Shown here one piece after another: positions 10,741 to 24,200 of a DNA stretch of 64,000 bases. The stretch lies in the NCBI RefSeq assembly GCF_018139145.2, contig NC_059482.1, forward strand, positions 22,033,332-22,097,331, in the 5' to 3' direction. Below the pieces are notes generated by a model. That model saw only the letters and a program-made list of their open reading frames with translations. It did no database searches and had not been told where the DNA came from. The first letter of the stretch is position 1, and each line of letters begins with the position of its first letter. This DNA is from Gymnogyps californianus (taxonomy: Eukaryota > Chordata > Aves > Accipitriformes > Cathartidae). Both the position numbers and the translations under genes were made by a program.

Positions 10741-13700
10741 GAATAAAGCCTTCAGCACAGAAAAATGCTAACTCCAGAGCCCAGGAGGGAGAAAGCATAT
10801 GCACTGCCTGTTTCTACACGCTTTGCTAAACATCCCCTATTGCTGCTCTGCCAGAGAGGAGCTGGGGACACAGCCACCCTCACACTCCTGGCTGCAGGCA
10901 CTGAGGACTCTTTTGAAGGCTGGAGGGTTTGCTGGAGCACCTTCTACCGCAAAGAGAAGTATTTGGGATCGTGCTGAATATATAAACCCACAAATCGCTC
11001 AGTACAGTAGAGCGTGCACAGCTGCCAGTGAGTCAGGAGGAAGCCGCAGATCTGTCTGCCAGGCAGATGAACTGACACAGAGAGCAGAGCTGTCAGGGTT
11101 GGCCAAAGGTGGCTGCAGACTTCATGTCTTGGGTGCCAAATTACACGTGACGTTTCATTTAAGACTCTTGGTTGTTTAATATAAGTTAAAAAAAAATCTC
11201 TGTACTGTGACAGCGATGTAGCACTAGGTATTTCACTTGACAGGGTAGTGTCCGCGGTGTGTAGTTTGGGATGCTTTGCTGCCATGAAAGCACATTTACT
11301 GAATCCAGATGTATCTGCCCTATCATTATTTACACAACACGATCTTATTACAGGCTGTCAGCTCTCTCATTCTTACATGCTTTTGGTACATTTCCTACAG
11401 ATGGCAGGACACAGCTCTCGCTCTGCAACCCGAACGAAGCAATGTCTGAACTCGAAATTAAAAGCTAGACTTTTTATACAGCAGTAGAGCAGATGCTTTG
11501 GGTTGTGTGCTCCGGAATGATGCTCTTTGACACAGCAGGAACACCACTGTGTTTTATTCCAGCATCCATCTGCATGACTATGGACACAGGTATCTTAGCA
11601 CATCATGATAACTTTTCACTATCTTGAAGTAAGAAATCTAGCATTGGGTCATCCTCTGTGGGGTCTGCTGTACAGGAAAAAAAGAAAAAGAGGGAATTTA
11701 CAGAAGAGCTAAGACATCTTTCTGAATTCTTCTAATACTACATGATCATCCTCGTGCAAGAGGGAATAGTTTTCAGAGCAGTACAAATTGTTCTTAGATA
11801 GAAAGACAAATTTTGTTTAGCCTGAAAGTATAGCTCAATGAATGGATGAGCAAACCCTTGAACAAGATTTCAAATCAAATTTTGGGTTTTATGAAAAACG
11901 CTTTCGTAGTATTCAACAGCTAGTACTTTCCTTCATTGATTGCTGCTCTAAATATTAGGAAGCTGGTAGCCAGATTGATTAGACTGAATAGCAACAAAAC
12001 AGCACCCTGCTGCATTCTGTCTTCACTGAGACATATTCTACCTCTATCCCTGTCACTCCCTCTTTGCTGAATTTGGATTTTACATCTTTTTAGGAGTGCA
12101 TGACAGTCAAATTTGGAATATTTGGGTAGCATGGAAAGCAAGTTTAATTTCAGTTGCCCAGTTTGTCAAAAGACTGTGCCTTGCTCTCATCTCTTCTATG
12201 AACGCAGCTGAAGAGAGACAGGTCCTGCTGCTTTTTCACTGAAAATACAAGCAAGCAATGAAAGCAGAGCTCTTCACTCAAAAGGGTGTTATTGTACCTC
12301 CACATCCATCTGCAAGAAGTAATTCTTTTGCTCCTGCTACTATCAGACCCAACTGCCTCACCACTGCCAGCATATTCTTGGTTTTCAAACAGCATGCAAA
12401 GGTCTGCTGTTGCAACTTCACCACTGGAGAAATGAGACACTTCACCAGGCTAAGTGATCTCTGGAAAGCTACAGAAGTCACCTACAGCTGGATCCAGCCC
12501 TCCCCACCATATGCTTTTTGCTGCGTCTCCCACAGAGCTACCACTAGAACAGTCAGGAGCATTGCTCTGAGCTGTTTTGCTGTCGGGAAGCTAACGGCAG
12601 CACCTACAAGGCGCACTGGGTCTCCACCAGCCTGAGAAAGGCCATCTTGTCAGTCCCCATGCTTGTACTTCCAGCACTAGAGCAAAACACAGAGCAGTGA
12701 CAGTCATTTTTAAGTGTTTCTCCAAGGTGGTGTTCACGAGCTACCTTCAGACATCATTGAACCATCACATTATTTACTCCAGTCCTAAGAGCAGCTTGTT
12801 TATAAACCTCACCACTAAACTGCTGCTGCTAACAGGGGTGTTTCTAAAGAACCATTCCCATGCTACAACAAAGCTCAACGCATCCTAATCATTACTGTTG
12901 CCACAGTTATTGCTGTTAACGGTCAGAAGTCCCCAGCACGGCCCAGGCCTCAGCAAAGCACCTGCTGAGCCCATGCGGCACATTGCAAGAAGAGGGTCTC
13001 TACCCCAAAGGCATTGCAAGGAACCATAACACAACAGATGGGGAAGAAAAGGGAGATGGAAATCAAGAACCAGCCAGCAGCGGTCTACGGGACAGGTTGC
13101 AGGCTCTTCAGACAGCTCTCTTGCACATTAAGTCATCTCATTTTCAATCAGGCTCCTTGTTGTGCATCCTTCTGTAATGGAGCACCCAAAGTATTATTCC
13201 CCATTACCTCCTCTGCACCGTGCTTAGGGAGATCCGTTTGCCTTGTTACAGGATGAAACAGTCCGGCACAGGAATATCTGGGAGCCAGCACGGAGGCTTT
13301 GTTCCACCCAGCGTGAAGGAGCCTCGCAAGAATGTATTGAAAAGGACAATGAAACCGTTGGATGATGAAAGACAGCGCTGCCGCATATCCAGGATGCCGC
13401 AGGCTATTTTTAATCATTATTGCTACTACAGTAATGATACGCTGGGGTACCTACTGGCTGAAACATTGCTTTTGGCCCACGGGGAAAATAGTGCAGGAAC
13501 TTTCATTCTGATTGCCTGGCAAAGACATGCCCAATATACCACTTAATAAATCAATCACCCTTCAAGCTGCTCTTCTGCTTCTCAGCAGAGGCTGATTGAT
13601 CCGCAAGGAAAGGAGGCTAATGAATGGTCAGTTCTGCCCTGAAACGCATCCAGAGTTAATGACGCTTAAGAACATATTAGCTATTTCCGCTGATGACAGA

Positions 13701-14235
13701 GTAGACAAGCTGCGGTCAAGGATGACCTGCAAAGAGATGAAACCCATATTCTTCCAGAAGTCTTTCATGTGCTAAAAATGGGATATGCGGCATCACAGGG
13801 AATTCTGTTTCTGTGCATACCTGGGGATGAACAAAACAGCCAAAAGGAGATTTTTAACTTCCAAATAACCCTCCTAGTGCACGTACCCCAGTCTGTGCTC
13901 ACGCAGTCAACTCCATGGGTTGCTTTAGCAGGGCTTTTGCCAGGAGGGGTGTTAGGTAGTTGTGGAGCTATAAAGCTGTGCAAAAAACCCTCAAACAAAT
14001 GAAGCACAAACTTAATTCCCCTTCATCTGCCCTCAAAGTGACAGACCATCTGCCTTGAAACACAAGGCCCTGGAGAGGTAGCAAAGGCCATACTCTGTTT
14101 GCAGGGAATAGAACCACCTTATCTAAAACAGTATTAAAAAAAGTCATTATTACAAGCAGTTCTAGAAAAGGAGAACAAAGACAGGAAACAGTTGTTACCT
14201 ATTAGCTGTTTTGACATAAATGAACACTTTGGAGA

Positions 14236-14319
14236 CCAATTAGACTCAGCCATCAATCTAATTGATTGGAACTATAAAAGCCTATAACCAATCAGTTGTA
14301 TAAAGTCTTAGTTACCAAT
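14236..14319. promoter_or_regulatory. Cluster of CCAAT boxes with two TATA-like motifs (function unknown)
   Basis: Within 84 bases there are CCAAT at 14236-14240, its reverse ATTGG at 14265-14269, CCAAT at 14288-14292 and 14315-14319, and TATAAA at 14273-14278 and 14299-14304. An 8-base inverted repeat (CAATTAGA/TCTAATTG, 14237-14244 and 14257-14264) lies in it. The arrangement resembles a small promoter, or the promoter portion of a lost retroelement terminal repeat. I see no gene or element body attached to it, so this may be chance in AT-rich intron. Confidence 0.25.
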
Positions 14320-17300
14320 CCTCAGTCTGTTGCAGCACCGCTACTATTAAGATGCAAAGTCAACATATAATTGCACAAACTCCTATTTACACCTTTTTTT
14401 GCCTACAATATATGCCTCCCTCCACTCACTTTGAAGCAGACATACAAGAACATAAAAGTCCAACAGAAACCAGCCGTACTGCTGGGAATTCTCACAAGCA
14501 AAGGAAGAAAAGCACAATGTGCGCTCACCACCTGTGACAAGCAGAAAGAAAAAAATCCCTTTGCAAAGTTTTTAAATGCCTGATAGTCCAAGGAACAGCT
14601 AGAAAAGCTTCTTGTAATAACTACAGCAGAGTCTGGCTTACACCCTAGGATAACACAGGAAACAAGATCTTTAAAAACTCACAGAATAAAATAAGTTTCT
14701 AACCATCTGCCAGCACTAAACACAAACAAAATTACATCAGTTAGTGCATTACAGTGAAGCTTTGGAGTCAAAAGAGGCTGCTGCTTAGGAAGCAGAAGAT
14801 TTCCCCACCTCTTAGCACTTGTAAGAAGCTACTATAAATCTGCCTGGTGTTGAAACAATGGAGAGAATTGCCTGAAGATGAACAACTACAGACTTGAATA
14901 GCAGTGGCACACAGTGGTGGCCATCAGAAGCTCAGGGTCTGTTGCCATGAATTTACCTTAATAGTAACCTAACGCTACTCTCAGCAACATCAGAGCCCCT
15001 GTAAACACTCACACAAGACTAAGATTAAAACCAGAAAATGTTTTTGGTATTCCCACCCTGGTATCCTGCACAACACAGGGACAACTCCGGTAAATATCTA
15101 ACGAGGTAGTGAGTTTGTTCAAGCAAGTATTGAGCCTCCTCCATTCTGGCTGAAGTCAGTACAAATCGAGAGCCGTGAGCAACTTGTTTGAGTGATCTCA
15201 GGAATGTAAAATGCAACACAACAAGGGCTAAACCTCAGTTAAACCCTGCTGCCTATACACATCCATCAGTGGATTTACAAAGAAGAAAAAAGAGAAAGGA
15301 AAAGGTTTGATCTAGAGACTAAATCAATAGGATTTTAATTTCATTTTCAAACAAGTTCCTGGAAGCCATTGATTGCAATGCCAGCCTTGCAAGACAGATG
15401 ACAAGACCCTTGGTAGAAAGGGGGTTCTTAAAGGAAAGAACAGAGCTATGCCAAGGTGGTTGGTTTCTCCAAAGTCTACACAAACCCACAGATGAGTATC
15501 ACAGCAAGGCAGGGCTTTTCTCAGATGCTTTATCCTTGTGGGTAGCTGAGGTGTTCAGAGGTGCCGGCACACCCATGCTAGTTATTTGTTGAGCCTCAAA
15601 CAGCAATAAACAACGAGGGCTGGGATTTAATGAGTTTCCTGCACATGTACAGTGACCACTAACACATACCCAAGCCCTTGCATGGGTGGCCTCATTTACC
15701 AAAGGAAGCCGATTCAGCTAAACCCAGCATCAATTTTCCCTGAAGAAAAGGATTCAGCATCCTGACACATTTACATTCCCAGCTGGCAACCCCATGCTGA
15801 TCCACACAGGAGCTGAACAGTCACTAACACAGCTGACAATTCCCCTTGGCCCATTTGCAACACGACATAGCCCCTACCACAGTTTATCACAGATGCACAG
15901 GCTTTGCTTCCCCTCCTGCCAGTCAAGCACACCCAGTTCTGTAGTTACCCATCATCTTCACCAAATCCAAATGGCTCTAAGACATCACATCAAACTTGCT
16001 GTCATTCCACAGGTGACCAAAGAGGTCCACATCAGCTCCTTAATTAGTCATTTTTAAATGCGCCTTAATTTTTCCTGTGATCTCATGCCTTGTTTTCCCC
16101 GTTCGAGACAAAATGTCAGTGTTTTCCTCAAGCTGGTAGTTATCACTCATGGCTCCAGAGTGCACGGAGCACAGAAGAGCTGTCTATCGTTAGACCAAGA
16201 AGGACAGAGGCATCTCAGGGCAGTGGGTCAGGGTATCCCGTGTAGGGTAAAGACCTAGATCCTCTGAAACCCCCCCATAACCCTGAGCATTGCTGCCACA
16301 CTAAGTACAGTGATTCCCCTTCAGTTGAGCTCCACCCAGGAAATTTTTTATTGTTATTTTTTCTTCTCACATTGCCCCAAGGAAATCATATCTATCCTAC
16401 AAGCATCCATGGTGGCTCAGAGGAAGGGGAAGATCACAGATCTGCTAATCACACTTGCTCCAGACACTGAGAGGGCTAGCAGCTGCAGAGGTAGTCCACA
16501 CAGGCAGATACTGATCAACCCAAACCGCACATCATGGTAGCTCTCCGACGCTCAGTACCAAAATCCCCTGCAGCAATCCCCTTAGCACAGCCAGCCGAAG
16601 TATCTGGCTGTCAGCCAGCCTTCAGGACTGGCAAGGGCCACCAGAGAGCCTAGAGGGACACTGCCAGGGAGGAGACATCTCAGGCCAGGGCTTGCTTCTC
16701 CACGCTGCAGCCCAGTGCTATGTAGCACGAGGCTGATCACGTTTTGCCCTCCATCTAGCAAGAAGCAATGGGGAGGAAGCGATGCTGAGGACCCTGACCT
16801 TTCAGGGCCAGCCAGCAAAGCTCAGAGGCAGGGGAACAAGGCAGCCAGACCCTTCCCTGACCCAGGGCAGGGCAAGCTCAGCTCCACATCATCTCCAGCT
16901 CCTAGTGTGCTGCACTGGGCAAAAACATTTAGCTGCTCTCTTCTCCTGCACAGGAATAACCTGAATCTGGCAGAGAGCAAGTTTTGCTCCCCAGGGCTCA
17001 GGAGGGGAGACATTACTTCATCCACTTCCTATGGGGACAGTAACTAACCCAGTGCAGGAAAACTCAATCTGATTGACAACTACAGAGCTGGAGGCAGATG
17101 CTGCCTGCATCTTCTACCTATCCTTGAAGCAATTAATCAAGGAGCTGAGGCTGAGCTCTCCCTTCCTTGCCCTGGGTGTGCAGAGCCACAAAGGATGCTC
17201 TGAGCCTGGGTCTGTGATCCACAGCAAACACGCCGAGATTTGCTTTAGGAGAGCTCCTGCTCCGGAACTGTCAGCCCTCCCGTAAGTTGTGTAGGAAGTC

Positions 17301-20300
17301 GAGGGAAAACAGGGTATTAATCTGCCAAATACCCAGATGGTTCCTCAGCAGGTTTTTAGCACAAGACTGGAGGCTTCCAGCGGGACTAAAACCACCAAGA
17401 ACTATTCCTGAGCCACATGTTACCTCTCTTCTGGGGAAGCTGCTTCCTGGGGCTCTGCACCAAGAAGAGACCGGACAGTAATGGAGTAGACGTCCATGCT
17501 CGAGGGCTGGCTCTTCTTGGATATGCTGTCTCTTCGAATTCACATACGAGTACTGGCTCTGATCTCTCCCCTCAAAGAGGGCGAGATCCTGCCCCCAGGC
17601 TTTTGCTTCTGCATTAGTCTCACAGAGCCACCGAAGGAAAATGATCTGCATAATTACTCTTATTACTGACAGCAATAAACCCATCTCAGTATATGGTGTC
17701 TGTCAGCCACGCACAAGCTCAGTGGGGCTTTGCTAATTACTGAAGTTTCCTGTGCTGACAAAGAGATCCCAAGGGACATGGCGACCGATAGGGAAAAACT
17801 GTACAGAGGAATTTCAGCACTGCACAACAAATCTCCTGGACTAGAAGCATGCTGTAGCCACAAGGTCCAGTGGGCACTGCAGGCACCCACATACAAGCAC
17901 AGAATCTGGTCCTACACCTTGAAGACCACCCATCATACCATAGTAGGTACTTCTTGGAGACAGGAGTCTAATGTGAGTCAGGATTGAGGGAGCTCTGAGC
18001 AGAGAAGTGATCCTCCTTCAACAATTCCCAGCATCTCTCCAGCACCTCCTGTCTCTGGTAGCCTCCTTTACTTGCATGGAGCATCTGCCATAGATGTTAT
18101 TGTTTCTGGGTGCTATGGGACTGCTGAGTTTGTTTTGCTCCTCCGGCACAGCTCTGGGAAGCTGTCACACACGTCCTTAGCCACATGTCCCTGAGCAAAG
18201 CTCACCCTCCCACGCCAAGCTTGTGCTATACTGTCAGGTTGCAACAAATGTTATGACTGCAGCAAACTGGGTTTGAAGTACCAACAGCAGCACTCAGGGC
18301 AACCAGCTTGGGCATCTCACTTGAGCACTGCCTGAGAGCTAAACGAGTATCTAAGCTTTATGAATACTGACTTGGTTGAAACTAGACTTAACTCCATAAA
18401 CTTATTTTCCCACATCCACACAGGATGGGCTAAAAGTCACGTGGAGAGGGCCAAGCCACCAACCAGACCTTCAGTGGTCCTGAGTGCAGAACCCTTTCCA
18501 AACCAGTATGTGTACTAGGCACGCAGGCTTCAGAAACCCCTTCTGATACCATCATCCGATGTTAAGGTGATGAATAGGGATGTGCTGTAGCCCAGAACAT
18601 CCCAAGTCACCTTCATTTCAGTATGAGCTGGGATTTTTCACACCCAGACACATGTACCATGGGGGAAACGGAGGAGTTTGGACATGTAAAGCAGTGAAGG
18701 TCAAATTTTCATTGTAAATCATTATGCTCCTAGCAGCAAAGACATTTTCTTCACACTCATCTGTAAAGTTTGTAGCAAAAGGACTACCACCACATATACA
18801 GTCTATCCCGGGGACAGTACCTGTACTCCTAATCAGGACAGTCTAAAGGATGCACAATTTAAATCAACCAAATAATAGGCAAAGGGAAAATTGTGACTTA
18901 TTCACATTGAAGAGCTCCGTGTTTGCTTAAGGAATGCTAGGGACAGATTTGACCCAACTTTGGCAAAAGTTAAAGCAATGCAACATGCACCTGATCCTGC
19001 GTAAGTCACACTAACAACGGTGTGATTCATTGAGAACTACTGCCACTTGTGAGCAAGCCCATACAGATACACAGTAAAGCAAGGAAAATGCCTCCCAACA
19101 CCCTAAACTGCTATTTTGCTCTTAGCACTTCTGTTTCATAATAAACAGTCTGTCAGTGGCTCTGAAAGAGCAACCTAGTTGCTTTTTGTATGCGAGTCAC
19201 AGGGAGTCTGCCTTAGTGCAGGATAAATTAGCCAGGGCTTGCCACATGAGGTTAGGTAATATCGTCTGGTGCTCTGCACTACACCTGCAATAAGCAGCTT
19301 TTAAGACTGATTGATTAAATGTTTTGGTTTCACTTTAGCAATTAATCTCAGCAGCCTTTTACTTGTTTGTATGCTTCAAAGCTAGAGAGATAATCCCTTA
19401 ATTATTCCCTTGCTCTCCTTCTCAATCTGTGGTTTATTTAAAAATAACTGCAGTGTTGTACTGACAGGCAGGAATGAATCCTGGGTTCATCTCCCAGGCA
19501 GCTGCACATGTTCCTGGGAGGTCGCCCATCTCAGAGCCAGCAGATAGTTTGATCTCCATGGCCTATCCATGCAAATTGCTTTTGCAAAGATTAACCATGG
19601 AGGAACCAGGTGTTTCAGTAAGAAAAAGGCTCAGGTTTTCAAAGAAGCCATGAAAGATCCTGGTCCTAATTATTCACTCAGTCTTTTCAGTCACAAAGTA
19701 TAAACCCTACAGCCCTCACCTCTAGTGTTACTATTGATTTACCCCAGAGAAAGATCTAGCCCTCTGAATTTTATCCTGTAGAGTTCTCTATATGCATACA
19801 AATGAGGCACTTTTTGTGCTTCTATCTGAAATTTCAGTAGTTCTTTCAAGAAAGTGTAATCCAAACCAATGAGCTTCTCTGAGTGAGCATAAACCATTCC
19901 CTGTGAATATGTCATTAACTGAAAAATATTAAACAAAGCTGTGATAACTCATAAGGCTACAAAGAGCATTTGGAAAATATAGGTGCATTTTTATAAACTT
20001 CTACAAACTCAAGACAAGTAAAATGTTCATTGCTGGGCTAAAGCATCACAGTAGCACCTAGACTAGGACATCATGCTTCCCAGGACAACAGTTCAGGAGT
20101 AAGGACAAAATAAACCTCTCTTTCAGGCAAGAAAAAATGCACACCAAATGTATTCACTCAACTGAGTGTCTCATTCAGCATCACAAGACACCTCTGCCGA
20201 ACCAAGGCTGACAGCATTTTAACATCACACCTTTTTCTTGAGTTTTCCCCACTTACTCTTAAAACGACTTATAAAGCTGACAGTATTTCTGTGGCCTGAT

Positions 20301-21090
20301 CCTGGCTTCTCGTACCCTAGCATAAATTATACACCTATCTTGGGAGGCAGTGAGCACTTCCTGCCAAATCCCAAGAGCCCTCAAGTCCTGGCTACTTCAG
20401 TCCTGATGTTGTGAAGTGTGGGATGGAGATGGGTAGAGGGCAACATCGAAAAAAAGTCTGTGGCAAGACAACAGAGAAGCAGTATATGTGACAGAGGTGT
20501 GTAAGACAGTGGGCATTGGAGAGAGTCGGATAGGCACATGCATTCCCCATGTTACACTTCAACCATAGCATTGTCTAGGAATAAAACTTGACACATGCAT
20601 ATCCACACTGCAATGGAGAATCAAGGTTCCTTCCTCCTCCACTCCGCAACTCCCAGCAAAACAGGATTCCAAAAATCTCATTCCCCTTCGAGGGGATCCA
20701 CTTTAACAACCCCCTAAACACCAACTACTTTTCACTTTACTTTGAGGTAAAGCTGGGACAGGGGAGCTACACTGGAGAGGGAATTAGGGTGGCTGGGACA
20801 GTGGGGAATGACACTAGATGACTGTCACGGGAGGGTGCTGGGTGGAGAACACTGTGCTGACACCAGGGTCCCCCACGGATGGACCAGCACACAGCGACAC
20901 AGGGCATACAGAACGAGGACAGACTCAGCCTTTACCCCTTATCTGCTCGCTCCTAAGCACTGAAACATGAAGAGGTTTTGAAAGAAAAGGTTTTAGAAGT
21001 AGTTTGCAAAGCAAGTTTAACATGATTCTGCTTAGAAAGGGCTCTGTTTTGAAGGACGCAGATGTGCACCATGCAGTGCCCAGCACTTAC

Positions 21091-21215
21091 CTGTGTCATA
21101 GTGAACTATCAGGGATCTGGAATGATCCCCGGTCTTCAGCGGGTGAAACTCCACTGTTACTTGCATGGTATCGCCAATCCCAAGAGTCCCGATGGAGGGA
21201 TCGGCAGAGAAAGGG
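21091..21215 (-). CDS. HYDIN: HYDIN coding exon 6 (residues ~234-276)
   Basis: A 125-base exon with acceptor TTGCAG|CCCTTT and donor ACACAG|GTAAGT. The first base completes a serine codon (AG|C) and the last base opens a glycine codon (G|GT). The peptide PFSADPSIGTLGIGDTMQV ... VEFHPLKTGDHS ... LIVHYDTG is the C-terminal half of the second ASH domain. It has the diagnostic family pattern: 'G.L..G....V.V.F.P...G.H...L.V.YDTG'. The exon reads cleanly with strong consensus splice sites at both ends. Confidence 0.95.
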
Positions 21216-24200
21216 CTGCAACACAGAGAAAGAGACACATCAGGACTGTTGTGGGAGATTTGGGGACTATATTCCTTTTGCAGTCCAGTTCACTTCAGCT
21301 CACTTGTGCAAGCAAGGAGCAAACAAACCACAGTCAATAGAAGAAAAACAGAACATACAGGATCAGAAACAGAGCTACTGACTCTCCCTCTGAAGAGATC
21401 CAGCTCTCAGAAGATTCTATGGTATAAAATGACCTCATCTCCCCCATACCCTGCATGCAGTTCTCTGCAGTGAGGCTCAAGAGCCTGACTGCTAGCAACA
21501 CAATCAGAGAATGGTTTTTGAAGAGCATAGAGATGGCGAGAGCTATTTGCATGCACGATTTGACACTGACTTCCTCAGGAATCTGTCTTTTCCTGCCACC
21601 TATAAACCTCACCTGAAGAGATGCAAATGTCAAGGCAATACCTGTCCCAGCGAGATTACAGCCTAGAAATCAGACAGGGAGAATAAAAGTCTTTCTTGAA
21701 GACCAGAGAATAATTACGGTTTAATTTTCAGAATTCATTTTTTCACCTTGAAAACATCCTGGTTTAGCCTAAGAAAGGGCACATTTTATCAGCACTTCAA
21801 TGAAAGCTGCTCTAAGAAAAGGAACAATCAGAAAAATCTGAATGAGGGCAAAAGGAGATTAGAGCGATACAATGACATGGAAACAAGACACAAAAGGAGT
21901 ATCCCATTTACAGCCTGAACAATTAAATCCCTAGCTAAACGAAGTGCCATTAACAGGAGCATATCAAGGCGAGTTTAACAGGAGGTTTTCAATGTATTCA
22001 CAAGCAATGCAATCTGGGACTCTGGGTTGTAATCCAAGCTCGGTAGCTGCATGCTTGGCCCCCCAGACAAATTCTGCGCAATGTGTTGGAAATAATTATG
22101 AAAATGTGTTGGTGTACTTTGGATTTAACATGAGCAATTATAATTTGTCACCAGGTAAACAGCTCTTGGCTGACAGACACAAAACTCAGTGCTTTAATGC
22201 TTAGGGATAAGTCAGATGAAACATGCTTCTGCACAATAGCAGCTGGGCTTCGTGGCTCTTGTACAGGCCCACTTCGAAAACAAAAGTTACTGGTTTTAGT
22301 GCTTGGCTGGTAGTCAATTTGTCACCTTAAAAACATGTTCTGGAGAGTTTTACCATGATTAGAGAATGCAACACATACAAAAATAATGAGAACAACTGGA
22401 GCCATGCACAAGCTGAACTTTGTTCATGTAAGTAGTGACAGCTGACGAAATTGCTGGAGTTTCTGCTCATTAAGGAGATATTGCTGCAATTAGGGGCCTG
22501 ACCTGTTCCCATTACAATAGTGAGAACACTGCTACTGACTAACAGAGGATCAGTGGGCCTGCAACATTTACGTGCTGGACCTGAGACTTTTGAGAGAGAC
22601 GAGGAAAGACAAGGCACCACCAGCCTCAGAACTGGATCGCTCTACGTGGTCCTGCACCTGCACTGATGGTTATATGCCAGGACTGCTGCAGGTCTCTGCT
22701 GGTGCTTCAGTGGGATCATTGCTTGGTGTGGGAAAGGCACAGAATTGTTTCTTTTTTTCTTTTCTTTTGCCAGAAATGTTGCCAGAACAGAAAAGCTGCT
22801 AGTTAAGGGGAATCCCTGGCAATGCTTCAGCACTACCTCCCATCCCATCACCTTCCTACTCCTTCCCCACATCTACATACTCCTGCCCTCAGATGGCTGG
22901 GATGGGAACAACAGTCCTGGGGGTGACTTCAGAGGATGCCTGAGAAAGAACATATCTTCTTATTTTCAAATTATCAGAAGAAGAGGATCCAGACAAGTTC
23001 AGGACTCAGTTCTCAGGACCGAGAAACCGAGCACAAATCAGACACTGCATCTCCTACATCCCACCCCATGCTGTACCCACAAGACAACTCTCTTACTGCT
23101 GCAGCAGCAAGGAGCTCATTATCCCTCACAATGACCTGGTTCTCCAAGACCCAAAGGTGCAAGCTCCATGGTTAAACTTAACTCCCCTGAATTTCAGTCA
23201 ACATCACTAAGCCACTAAGCTGTTCCCTGCAGCCTACAGATAAGAAGAGATGCTAAGGAGACATCCCTGACACATTGTAATAGCCAAATGAAAACCACTG
23301 CCAAGACATGAAGCTGGCAGGCTAAACTTTGGCCTTTTATCCATTAATCATGAGCTGTTCTTTACGATAATTCTCGTCCTGTTAGATCTACCCTTTTAAT
23401 GAATCACTGCTGCTCCTGAAAGACAGAAAAGATAAGGTTTAGACGGTTTTTTAACAGCTTTTCTTCTGACATGCTTTTTAACTATGTCCATTTGTACGTT
23501 TGCTTTCTTGTACATCATCTAAACTTTCACAGGTCCAGATCTCCCAATATTACCTTGCAATCCCCAGCTTGTACAAACTCATGTAGCCACACCGATTTAG
23601 GAGAGACCTTCCCACCAGTACCTGCCAAGATCTTGCCTGTTATTGCCCTTCAGAAAGGGAGCAACACTAGATTTGTAAGCAATTTCATAATTATACGTTT
23701 TGGCATTTACATCTTGCTTACTTTCACCAGGCATCAGCTCCCCATCTTGACAGACTTGGGCAGAAGTTATGTCCCATGAGGATACCGAGGGCCAAATACT
23801 CCTGACACACAACTGACAAGTGAACAGAGCTGGCAATTCTGTGACTTAGGCTCTCAAATCACCATGCCACCTTTTCTCTTGCAACCATGCATTTAGCATA
23901 TGCAGCATGCAAGGAGGCTGCAATATCCTTCTTCAAGTCCCATGCTATGTTTACCTTCTACGAGCAAACTTGCTTTGGTCTACTGGTGCCTTAGTTTTCA
24001 TTATAAAAATCATTTGAGTTTGGGAGAATTTATGTCATTAAAAGCTACCTCCAACCCCAAGGCAGGCAGTAAAATCTACTGGTGATTGAACTGCCTCATC
24101 TGGCCACTAAGACCTACTGCAGGAAAAACCCCAAGATCATTTATCTCAGCATATATTACTTTTCAGTAATGGTATAGCAGCCAAAGTCAAGCAGTGTAAC

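Larger units (their letters stand above)
8549..21090 (-). other. HYDIN: HYDIN intron between coding exons 6 and 7 (12.5 kb)
   Basis: The longest complete intron in the window. It holds an ancient CR1-like relic near 10370-10740, a CCAAT/TATA-rich patch near 14236-14319 and a long AT-rich stretch (about 18000-20580) with almost no open frames. That stretch has several ATTA/TAAT motifs around 19300-19450. I see no exon with supporting splice sites and no RNA gene. Confidence 0.8.

Noticed and set aside
17271..17684. 137-codon minus-strand open frame
   Set aside because: Lies inside the exon 6-7 intron, has no domain, and no splice sites join it to the HYDIN frame.
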